Below are positions 18,611 to 26,862 of a DNA stretch of 64,000 bases, in pieces. The stretch comes from Prevotella sp. P5-92 (lineage in GTDB: Bacteria > Bacteroidota > Bacteroidia > Bacteroidales > Bacteroidaceae): contig NZ_NPJG01000023.1 in NCBI RefSeq assembly GCF_002251245.1, forward strand, positions 1 to 64,000, read 5' to 3'. A program made the position numbers and the translations under genes. A model generated the notes under the pieces. That model ran no database searches, was not told the DNA's origin, and saw only the letters and a list, made by a program, of their open reading frames with translations. Positions within the stretch are counted from its first letter, which is position 1; each line of letters starts with the position of its first letter.

Positions 18611-21600
18611 ATGAAAAAGAAACTTATCGCATTCGTTATCGCTGCATTCGCATCGTATAACGTGGCTATGGCACAGAGATTTACGGACAGGCTTGACCGC
18701 GGTCTTGTTGCCGTGCAAACTACAGGTGGCGTGTATTGTTCGTGGAGAATACAAGCCGATGAATACTTTGACGTGAAATACAATCTCTATCGCGACGGCA
18801 CCAAGGTGAACAGCGAACCGCTCAACGTGTCGAACTTTACTGATGCCGCCGGTTCTGCCAGCAGCAAATATACAGTGAAGGCTGTGGTGAACGGCGTGGA
18901 ACAGGCTGCATCGAAAACTGCCGAGGTGCTCACCAACAACTACAAGACAATAAAAATCATGCACGACGCTTCGCTCAAATCAACCTACGTGCCTAACGAC
19001 GCCTGTTGTGCCGACGTTGACGGAGACGGCGAGGTGGAGATACTCATGAAGTTCGACAACAAGGAGGAAGGCGAACAGCTTTATCCCAAGAACGGACCGA
19101 CCATCAACGGTGTGGAGACAAAGGAATACTCCATGCTCGCATGCCTCAAGCAGGACGGAACCGTGCTGTGGTGGGTGAACTGCGGTCCAAACATGGGCGA
19201 CTTCCAAAACAACGAACAGAACATAGTAGGATATGACTGGGACATGGACGGCAAGGCAGAGGTTGTAATGCGACTCGAAGAGGGCTCAACAGTACACATG
19301 GCCGACGGAACAACATACACAATCGGTGCCGACGGTAAGAACGGCACGTCGTGGACAAACTACCGCATACCCAAAGGCTCTGGCTCAGTGGAGTGGTTTA
19401 CATACTACGGCAATGAATTCCTTTACTATTGCGAAGGAGCGACGGGCAAGCCATACCAGTGTATTGAGTATCCGCTGAAAAGATACGAGAGCGGCGAAAC
19501 TGACCTTAAGGCTGCATGGGGCGACGGCTACGGCCACCGAAGCAGCAAGAACTTCTTCGGTGCGCCATATCTCGACGGCAAGCATCCGAGCATCTTCCTT
19601 GGTCGCGGTATTTATACAAGACATAAGTTCATCGCCTACGACGTGAATCCTACGTCACACGAGCTCAGCGTACGTTGGTATTGGACTAACAACAAGCCAG
19701 GCTCGCCATGGTATGGACAGGGCTATCACAACTATTCAATAGCCGACGTGGATTGGGACGGACGCGACGAGATAGTATGGGGCTCGATGGTGATTGACGA
19801 TAACGGAATGGGACTCTCCACCACAGGACTCGGACATGGCGATGCTCACCATGTCAGCGACCTTAACCCTTATCGTCACGGACAGGAGATATTCGCCTGC
19901 AACGAGGATAATCCCGCCAACAACTTCCGCGACGCCACCACGTCGAAGATATACTACCGCATGACCGATACCAACGATGCCGGACGTGCCATTGCAGGAA
20001 ACTTCTATAACTCTCTTCCTGGTGCCGTGTGCTATGGAGCTCACGATACACCCATCTCAACAGTAATTGCCGATCATGTCAACGTGAACACCAACGGACT
20101 CGGGATGAACTTCCGCATCTATTGGGACGGCGACCTACAAGAGGAATGTTACGACAATATCACAGTATCCAAACCAGGAGTGGGCACACTCGCAACCTTC
20201 TCGGGAGCTTACTCTAACAACAGCACCAAGGCCACCCCTTGCTATCAGGGCGATATCTTCGGCGACTGGCGAGAGGAGGTCATCGTGCGTACGGCTGACA
20301 ATAACATTCGCATCTATACCTCTACCATTCCTACCGAGTGGCGCAACTACTCGCTATGGTATGACCATCAGTACCGCAACGCCATGGTATGGCAACCCTG
20401 CGGCTACAACCAGCCGCCTCACGCCTCTTACTTCCTCGGCGAACTCGAAGGCATAACCATCGCGCCTCCTCCTCTCACCACAACAGGACGCGTAGAGGTG
20501 ACGACAGCACTCGGTACCGACCTCAATGACAAGCAGGCGCTGCTGGCCACTAACGGCGACGCTACCGTAGCCGTAGCCGACGGAGCCGCTCCTTCGGTAT
20601 TTATCGACAATGCTCCTTCATGGGTGCAGGGCAGCGCGCCAAGCGAGTGCACAGTAAAAGACACAGAGATATCTTATACCTATTATACTCATACGCTCAC
20701 GGGAGGCGCCTTTACCGGAAATATGCGACTGGTGAAGCAGGGCGACGGAACACTCGTCTTGCCAAACGTGAAAGAGACATACAGCGGCAACACTGACGTG
20801 TGGGCTGGAACACTGCAGTTTGACGGAACCATGGAGAAGAGCCCCGTATGGCTCAACCGCTTTGCCAAGTTGAACTCTAACGGTACGTTTAATGCTGGCA
20901 TCAAGGCCGACTACGGCTCTGTAATCTATCTTGGCGGCATGGACAAGACAGGCTCGCTTTCCACTTCAGAACTCAACCTGGGCTTCGGCGCACGTATAGT
21001 CTTCGACGCGGAAGGCAATAACGTCGATAAGTTTGTTGCAACAAAGATGACCATTGAGAAAAAGAACTGGGAGAACGGCCCTGAATACGATGCGCCTGTA
21101 TTCGAGTTCACTTCTGCACCGCAAGCTGGAGATTATGTGCTGGCTGAGGTAGCAGAACTGACAGGAAACATTGCCGACATCGTGGTCGAGGGACTCTCGG
21201 GAAAGAAATACCAGTTAGCTTATGCTGACGGAAAGATCACGATGACCATCCAGGACGGCCGAGAGAGCGAGAGCGTGACATGGACGGGCGAGGGTGGTTC
21301 TACATGGGACTTGATGAACACGGCCAATTTCTCTTCTTCCGACAATACCTTCGTCACGGGCGACGATGTGACCTTCGACGACAATGCCTCTACCACATCA
21401 GTCAACATTGCCGAGAACATCACTCCAGGCAGCGTAGTGTTTAAGAACAACAGCAAGACTTATACAGTCTCGGGCGACGGAGCCATTGAAGGCGACATCC
21501 AACTCCGCGTTGAGGGTTCCGGCACCGTGAATATAAATAATGTGAACAAGTACTCTGGCGGTACGGTAGTAAGTGGCGGTACGCTTGTTCCCGCATCGCT

Positions 21601-23209
21601 AGCCAACAACGACGGCCTGCAATACGGCGCTCTTGGCGATGTGTCTAACACCATCACTCTCGAGGATAACGGTACGCTGAAGACCACATCTAATATGACG
21701 GCTTCACACACCATCGTCATAGGCGACAAGGGCGGCACGATAAACACTACGGGCACGCTCATCCTCAACGGTGCCGTGAAGAAAAACAACACCGGAAAAG
21801 ACCGCGACTTACACAAGACTGGTACGGGTACGCTGCAGCTCAATGGCTCTGCCGACTACGACAAGCTGTATATCGAAGGAGGAACAGTGTATGACTTCGG
21901 CGATTCTCACTTCAATGGTAAGACGGTGGTGCTCAACGGAAAAAAGGTGGTGCTCAAGGCTGAAAACACCATCTACAGCAGTAACTCAGACAACGTCAAC
22001 ATCGATGTGCCTGAGGGTTCGACGGCAAGTTGGTATCCTGACGGCAGGTGCGACTATACAGGAAAACTCACAGGTGCTGGCACCATCGACATCTACGCCA
22101 CTTGGGTTCGCTGCCCATTTAACGGCGACTGGAGCGGTTTTACAGGTACAATCAATGCCAAGCGTGGCAAAAAGAATGCTTACGAACCGGTATTCGACTT
22201 CAACAATACTCACGGCATACCGCAAGCCACTCTCAACGTTGATGCCCGCTTTACGAAAGACACGCCTTTCAATACCAGCGGCAAGAACTTCGCCATTGGC
22301 GCTCTCATGGGTTCGGGATATATCAGCAACGGCGGATATTATGGTTCAAGCACCAACACTCTCACCATAGGTGGAAAGAACGTCAACTTCAACTTCTCTG
22401 GCTCTATCAATGGAAGCAATGTGGTGAAGAACGGTACGGGTGTATGGACCATAGCCTCTGAGAATGTGCTTGCCAACGCCAAGTCGCTGAAGATTGTCGA
22501 GGGTGTCGTGAAACTTAATAAGGCTACTGCCACCATGTCGATGACGGCGCCGACCATAACTTATGTGCAGGATGAAGGCGAACTGCGTGGATTGGGATAT
22601 TGCTACGGCGTCAACCTCCTGGATGGTGGCTCGCTACGTCCGGGCACTTATGCTGCCGAATCGCAGAACAAGAACGTTGGCTATATTGTCATAGAGAAAA
22701 ATCTCAAGGCTGAAGCTGGATCAAACATCTATGTCAACAAGACAAAGGCCGACTCGCTGTCGGTAAACAGCATTACAGGAGCGAAGAGTCAAGCTTGGGC
22801 TTTCCTCAAAGTGAAAGGCAATGCCGCGCTCGACGGTACTATCCACGTCACCTATGGCTCTGGCTGGACACCGGCTGTCGGCGACTACGTTCGTGTCGTT
22901 AGCTGTGAGGGAACCATCAGCGGCTCTCCTGCCTTCGCCCTCCAGGCTCTTCCCGCCGGTCTCGGTTGGGATACGTCGCGTCTGCTCTCTGAAGGCATCA
23001 TCGCCGTCATTATCGACACAGGTATTGACGACATAGAGGCAACGGCATCGTTCGAGGCAGATGTCTTTACCATGGGCGGCATGAAGGTGCTGACTCGTAT
23101 TGAAACCACAAAGGCGTCAATACCTGCCGACCTCAAAAAGCAAGGTCTCGCTCCTGGCACATATATCGTCCGTACGGCCAAGGGTGGTATAAAAGTATCG
23201 ATAAAGTAA
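18611..23209 (+). CDS. PL11 rhamnogalacturonan lyase with long C-terminal repeat stalk
   Basis: 1532 residues; signal peptide about 1-21. Residues about 22-615 are a complete polysaccharide lyase family 11 domain, which cuts the RG-I backbone by beta-elimination. It has the YCSWR start, Ca-binding-type Asp-rich loops (DVDGDGEVEIL, DWDMDGKAEV, DVDWDGRDEIVWG), NFRIYWDGDLQEE, DIFGDWREE and the closing YNQPPHASYFLG. About 900 further residues follow. They contain autotransporter-type beta-helix units (GDGTLVL at about 710, GSGTVNI..YSGGTVVSGGTL at about 970, GTGTLQLNG at about 1070, GTGVWTI at about 1275). The end (about 1471-1532, FTMGGMKVL ... GTYIVRTAKGGIKVSI) looks like a type IX secretion or sorting-type C-terminal domain. 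PL11 enzymes are usually about 600-650 residues, as the second copy at 56625 is. Confidence 0.93.
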   Translation: MKKKLIAFVIAAFASYNVAMAQRFTDRLDRGLVAVQTTGGVYCSWRIQADEYFDVKYNLYRDGTKVNSEPLNVSNFTDAAGSASSKYTVKAVVNGVEQAASKTAEVLTNNYKTIKIMHDASLKSTYVPNDACCADVDGDGEVEILMKFDNKEEGEQLYPKNGPTINGVETKEYSMLACLKQDGTVLWWVNCGPNMGDFQNNEQNIVGYDWDMDGKAEVVMRLEEGSTVHMADGTTYTIGADGKNGTSWTNYRIPKGSGSVEWFTYYGNEFLYYCEGATGKPYQCIEYPLKRYESGETDLKAAWGDGYGHRSSKNFFGAPYLDGKHPSIFLGRGIYTRHKFIAYDVNPTSHELSVRWYWTNNKPGSPWYGQGYHNYSIADVDWDGRDEIVWGSMVIDDNGMGLSTTGLGHGDAHHVSDLNPYRHGQEIFACNEDNPANNFRDATTSKIYYRMTDTNDAGRAIAGNFYNSLPGAVCYGAHDTPISTVIADHVNVNTNGLGMNFRIYWDGDLQEECYDNITVSKPGVGTLATFSGAYSNNSTKATPCYQGDIFGDWREEVIVRTADNNIRIYTSTIPTEWRNYSLWYDHQYRNAMVWQPCGYNQPPHASYFLGELEGITIAPPPLTTTGRVEVTTALGTDLNDKQALLATNGDATVAVADGAAPSVFIDNAPSWVQGSAPSECTVKDTEISYTYYTHTLTGGAFTGNMRLVKQGDGTLVLPNVKETYSGNTDVWAGTLQFDGTMEKSPVWLNRFAKLNSNGTFNAGIKADYGSVIYLGGMDKTGSLSTSELNLGFGARIVFDAEGNNVDKFVATKMTIEKKNWENGPEYDAPVFEFTSAPQAGDYVLAEVAELTGNIADIVVEGLSGKKYQLAYADGKITMTIQDGRESESVTWTGEGGSTWDLMNTANFSSSDNTFVTGDDVTFDDNASTTSVNIAENITPGSVVFKNNSKTYTVSGDGAIEGDIQLRVEGSGTVNINNVNKYSGGTVVSGGTLVPASLANNDGLQYGALGDVSNTITLEDNGTLKTTSNMTASHTIVIGDKGGTINTTGTLILNGAVKKNNTGKDRDLHKTGTGTLQLNGSADYDKLYIEGGTVYDFGDSHFNGKTVVLNGKKVVLKAENTIYSSNSDNVNIDVPEGSTASWYPDGRCDYTGKLTGAGTIDIYATWVRCPFNGDWSGFTGTINAKRGKKNAYEPVFDFNNTHGIPQATLNVDARFTKDTPFNTSGKNFAIGALMGSGYISNGGYYGSSTNTLTIGGKNVNFNFSGSINGSNVVKNGTGVWTIASENVLANAKSLKIVEGVVKLNKATATMSMTAPTITYVQDEGELRGLGYCYGVNLLDGGSLRPGTYAAESQNKNVGYIVIEKNLKAEAGSNIYVNKTKADSLSVNSITGAKSQAWAFLKVKGNAALDGTIHVTYGSGWTPAVGDYVRVVSCEGTISGSPAFALQALPAGLGWDTSRLLSEGIIAVIIDTGIDDIEATASFEADVFTMGGMKVLTRIETTKASIPADLKKQGLAPGTYIVRTAKGGIKVSIK

Positions 23210-23281
23210 TACTTTCCATAAGAAAGACATCCTTTTTCATTAAGGATATTTTTAGGTTTATAAGGGACATCGTTAGGTTTG

Positions 23282-23320
23282 CAGGCAGAAGATTCCACGT
23301 GAACTTCTGCCTGTTTTATT
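23282..23320 (+). terminator. Terminator after the long PL11 gene
   Basis: Ten-base perfect stem (23282-23291 with 23304-23313) followed by TTTTATTTT. It ends the PL11 transcript before the AraC gene. Confidence 0.82.
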
Positions 23321-23416
23321 TTGCAACCGATTGTTAAAAAACAAAGAAAAGTATTTATGGGAAAAGAAGATGAAAACACAAGAGTGTAAATTTATGCAAA
23401 AATAAAGGGGCATAAC

Positions 23417-23447
23417 TTGGCGTTCTCAGGAAAAATACATATCTTTG
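23417..23447 (+). promoter_or_regulatory. Promoter of the AraC regulator gene
   Basis: TTG at 23417-23419, a 20-base spacer and TATCTTTG at 23440-23447, 32 bases before the ATG. Good fit to the Bacteroidetes consensus. Confidence 0.7.
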
Positions 23448-23479
23448 TTCCCATAATTATCTAACAATAATGTTACCTT

Positions 23480-24358
23480 ATGCAGAATAGCAAGTACCTC
23501 GTAGCGTCCGAACGTGACTTGGAATGGGGATTGACCGTGAGCACTGTAGGACATGAGATTATAGAACCTGGCGAAGCTTATCCTACCCGTGGGCATGCCT
23601 ACGGATATTATTTCTATGTAGATAAAGGAAGGACACTTGATGAATATCAGTTACTCTATAATCCGGCAGGAGAAGGCGTGTTTAAATCTGCCTCGGTGCC
23701 CGAGACGCTGATAAAACCAGGCGACATGTTCCTCCTCTTCCCTGGCGAATGGCATACGTATTATCCTCTTGACGACAAGGGATGGGAGAGCTACTGGATA
23801 GGGTTTAAGGGAAAGAATATCGACGATAGGGTGCGCGCGGGATTCCTATCGAAAGAGAAACCTATTTACCACGTTGGCTTCAGCCATGAGATTCAGCAAC
23901 TGTACCAAGAGGCATACAGGACTGCACTCGAAGAGGCTCCATACGCGCAGCAGACAATGGCGGGCATAGTGAATCACCTCATAGGACTGATGTATTCGTT
24001 GGAGAGGAACAACGAACTCAACCGCACGTCGCATGCGCAAGTGGATATCATCAACAGGGCACAGAAACTCATAAGGGAGTCGCTGGAGAAGAATCTTACC
24101 ATACAGGATATATCGCAGGGCTTGGGACTGAGCTATTCGAGCTTCAGAAAACTGTTTAAGGAGATTACAGGAATAGCGCCTGCCACATATCAGCATGACC
24201 TGCGGCTGCAACGGGCAAAGGAACTGCTCTCGGCTACCAACGAGAGCATAAAAGAAATAGCCTACCGACTCAACTTTGAGTCGCCAGACTATTTCTCTTC
24301 TAAGTTCAAGGCTAAGACGGGTATGAAACCATCAGAGTTTAGAGCGATGAACCGTTGA
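23480..24358 (+). CDS. AraC-family transcriptional regulator
   Basis: 292 residues. The N-terminal half is a cupin-like sensor domain (YYFYVDKGRTLDEYQLLYNPAGEG, PGDMFLLFPGEWHTYYP). The C-terminal hundred residues carry the two helix-turn-helix motifs of AraC proteins (LTIQDISQGLGLSYSSFRKLF and IKEIAYRLNFESPDYFSSKFK, closing with KTGMKPSEFR). The sensor reads a small ligand in the cytoplasm. Lying between RG-I lyase and hydrolase genes and near rhaD, it is a good candidate for controlling the RG-I/rhamnose genes in response to rhamnose or an unsaturated sugar, but the ligand is inference. Its last 20 bases overlap the end of the convergent GH28 gene. Confidence 0.9.
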   Translation: MQNSKYLVASERDLEWGLTVSTVGHEIIEPGEAYPTRGHAYGYYFYVDKGRTLDEYQLLYNPAGEGVFKSASVPETLIKPGDMFLLFPGEWHTYYPLDDKGWESYWIGFKGKNIDDRVRAGFLSKEKPIYHVGFSHEIQQLYQEAYRTALEEAPYAQQTMAGIVNHLIGLMYSLERNNELNRTSHAQVDIINRAQKLIRESLEKNLTIQDISQGLGLSYSSFRKLFKEITGIAPATYQHDLRLQRAKELLSATNESIKEIAYRLNFESPDYFSSKFKAKTGMKPSEFRAMNR

Positions 24359-25658
24359 TTTTCAGATTCTTTACCTTTGTCTTTTCTATCAGCTTAGCGT
24401 CAAAAGCGTTGCGCTTGTCGCTCACGTTGATATCCTCAAAGGTGAAGTCGTAAAGACGGTATTTGTCGCTCGTGCCTACATCGAAGAAATTGTTACACTT
24501 CATGTCGATGTCGCGCATCACGATATTGTTGCACTGGCTGAGCGGCATGTCGGTGCGGTCTTCGGGCTTGAAGAACTGTGTCCACGGACGTATGACGAGG
24601 AAACTGCCAGTGGTGCCAGTGATATTTTCCACGGTGACATATTCATAATGCTGAGGCGTGTCGGGACGCATCTTCAGCCATAACACGCGGTCGGCGTTGT
24701 CAACGTCGATATTACGCAATACTATATTACGGTCATAGACGCTCTCGCTGCCGAGGGTGAGACAGCCATGTACCACTCCATAACGGCAGTTCTGGATGAG
24801 GATATTTTTGTTTGGACCATTCTCCGGAGCTTTGTCTGCCCAGGTGCCTTTCCCGCCTTTTATGGCTATGGCATCGTCGTTGACGCTCATATAACAACCA
24901 TCCACGAGCACATCGTGGCATACGTCGATGTCAATGGCGTCGCTACTCGGCGCCTTCACACCCTTGGTGGGAGCGTAGATATGACAGTCGAGGAAGCGCA
25001 CGTGGTCGGAACGATAGAGATGGTTGGTCCAGAACGGACTGTTTTGCAAACGTACATCTTGAACGGTGACATTCTTGCAGTTAGATATATATACCAAGCG
25101 CGGACGCTGGGCGTCTTTATTAGTACACTGTGGATTCCACTTGCGGCGGATCCAGAACTCTTGCCAATAATGATAGCCGTTGCCGTCGATAGTGCCATGA
25201 CCAGCGATGGTGAAACCATTGAGATTGTCGGCATTGACAAGGGCAGCGAAGTATTTGCAGGTCTGTCCCTCTATGCGTGTCTCAAGGATGGGGAAGTCGG
25301 CGATGCGCTCGCTTCCCTTCAGCTTTCCGCCGTCCTCGACAAGCAGGTGGGTCTTGGGCTTGAAGAACAAGGCTCCGCTGAGATATGTTCCCTCTGGCAC
25401 CACGATAACACCGCCGCCTGCCTTTGATGCCTTGTCAATCACTGCCTGTATGGCTTGTGTCTGCACGATGGTACTGTCTGACTTCACTCCGTGTTCGGTC
25501 AAGATGTAACGCTTTCCTAAGGTGTCGGTATTTACCTTTGTCACATTACTAAACCATGGGTCCATCTTGGTGCCGTCTGGCCAAACGTCTTTTTTCTCGC
25601 GGGCACTGACGCTTACCGTTGTCAGCATCAGGGCTAATAGTATGAGTTGTTTTTTCAT
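24339..25658 (-). CDS. GH28 polygalacturonase / rhamnogalacturonan hydrolase
   Basis: 439 residues, signal peptide about 1-19. Right-handed beta-helix enzyme of glycoside hydrolase family 28, which hydrolyses galacturonic-acid linkages in pectin. The family acids are visible: D240 (SSDAIDID, in place of the NTD motif), D261-D262 (VNDDAIAIKGG), H297 in VVHGC and a basic motif WLKMRPD. Asn-Thr-Asp and Gly-His-Gly are altered as in rhamnogalacturonan-active and exo-acting branches, so homogalacturonan endo-activity is less likely. Last gene of the minus operon GH106-GH105-GH28 (45 bases after GH105). Confidence 0.9.
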   Translation of the reverse strand: MKKQLILLALMLTTVSVSAREKKDVWPDGTKMDPWFSNVTKVNTDTLGKRYILTEHGVKSDSTIVQTQAIQAVIDKASKAGGGVIVVPEGTYLSGALFFKPKTHLLVEDGGKLKGSERIADFPILETRIEGQTCKYFAALVNADNLNGFTIAGHGTIDGNGYHYWQEFWIRRKWNPQCTNKDAQRPRLVYISNCKNVTVQDVRLQNSPFWTNHLYRSDHVRFLDCHIYAPTKGVKAPSSDAIDIDVCHDVLVDGCYMSVNDDAIAIKGGKGTWADKAPENGPNKNILIQNCRYGVVHGCLTLGSESVYDRNIVLRNIDVDNADRVLWLKMRPDTPQHYEYVTVENITGTTGSFLVIRPWTQFFKPEDRTDMPLSQCNNIVMRDIDMKCNNFFDVGTSDKYRLYDFTFEDINVSDKRNAFDAKLIEKTKVKNLKINGSSL

Positions 25659-25703
25659 CTGTCTTTTTTTTGTTTTCTCATTCCTTTCTTATCACTCTTC
25701 ACT

Positions 25704-26819
25704 CTATTTCTTTGTTAACTTGTAATATTCGATGGCTCCAAGCATGAAGCAGCCTGTGCCGTAGTCTTCAAAATCGGGAACAGAGGTGAAGGTGACGGGC
25801 TGGCCTGCTGAAGGATCTTTGCCTGTACCTTGGTTCCAGCCGAGGAATCCGTTAGGATGAACGCAGGAGGCCATGGCTTTCCAAGCTTTCTCCATCACAG
25901 TGGCATAGTCTTTCTGCTTTAGGATGCCGTTGCGTACGCCCCACGCCATACCATAGAGGAAGAGCGAGGTGCCGGTCATCTCGGGACCGCCATAAGTGAC
26001 GGGCGAAACAAGGCTCACGTTCCAGAAGCCGTCCTCACGTTGGCATTTCACGAGGGCGCGGCTCATTAGGATGAAGTCTTTTTTCAATTCCTTATATGCC
26101 TTGTCGCTCTTTGGCAGTGTCTCCATCACTCTCACTAACGCTGCATACACCCATCCGTTGCCTCGGCTCCAGTAGCAGTTGTTGCCGTCGCTCTCCTTAT
26201 ATGGGGGCACATAGTCCTTGTCGCGCCACCAAAGACCTTCTTGCTTGTTGAACAAACCGCCGGCAAGTGTGTCGCGCGACCAGCGATAGGAGTTCATGGC
26301 ATAGTCGAGGTATTTGCGTTCGCCAGTGAGTTTGGCATATTTGGCATATACGGGCATTGCCATCTGTATGGCATCGATCCATGTCCAGTAGTCGTATCTG
26401 TTGGTTGACATCTGGTAGTCGAGATTCTCCTTTACCTTTGAGAGGTCTTTCTGCATGCCGCTCTGAATATGGCGGTCGATGTATGTCTGCTGGCAGCATT
26501 GGTTGTCGGCATCGGTGTCGTGAACACTATGGCGAGCCGTCCATTTGTGATAGTCTGCCCAGCGGTCGGTGTAGTCGATGTAGCGTTGTTGTTTGTCAAT
26601 CTCATACAGGGCCATAAGACCTTCATAATACACGGCACGCGTCCAGAGGTTGCTCGTACGTCGTTTGTTGACGTAGGTGTCGAGTGTCGGGTCACTGTAT
26701 TTCTCCATGAAATAATCGTTGGTGCGGTGCACCAAGTCAAGGATGTTGTCCTGGGCTTCTATGGTGATGATGCCACAGAAGGCGAGTAGGATGGTGAAAG
26801 CTGTTTTCTTCATTTTCAT
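25704..26819 (-). CDS. GH105 unsaturated rhamnogalacturonyl hydrolase
   Basis: 371 residues from ATG at 26819 (MKMKKTAFTILLAF, a good signal peptide). ATG at 26813 is an alternative, and a further ATG at 26840 would only add a polar extension. An (alpha/alpha)6-barrel enzyme that removes the unsaturated galacturonate left at the non-reducing end by rhamnogalacturonan lyases, so it acts directly after the PL11 products. Family motifs: NLWTRAVYYEGLMALY, the catalytic-Asp region HDTDADNQC and YDYWTWIDAIQMAMPVYAK, YCW-type NNCYWSRGNGWVYAAL, and YGGPEMTGTSLFLYGMAWG. A signal peptide suggests the periplasm. Middle gene of the operon. Confidence 0.93.
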   Translation of the reverse strand: MKMKKTAFTILLAFCGIITIEAQDNILDLVHRTNDYFMEKYSDPTLDTYVNKRRTSNLWTRAVYYEGLMALYEIDKQQRYIDYTDRWADYHKWTARHSVHDTDADNQCCQQTYIDRHIQSGMQKDLSKVKENLDYQMSTNRYDYWTWIDAIQMAMPVYAKYAKLTGERKYLDYAMNSYRWSRDTLAGGLFNKQEGLWWRDKDYVPPYKESDGNNCYWSRGNGWVYAALVRVMETLPKSDKAYKELKKDFILMSRALVKCQREDGFWNVSLVSPVTYGGPEMTGTSLFLYGMAWGVRNGILKQKDYATVMEKAWKAMASCVHPNGFLGWNQGTGKDPSAGQPVTFTSVPDFEDYGTGCFMLGAIEYYKLTKK

Positions 26820-26862
26820 ATTTGTCGTTTTTTTTATCAATTGGTTATATCTCGTTTTCTTT

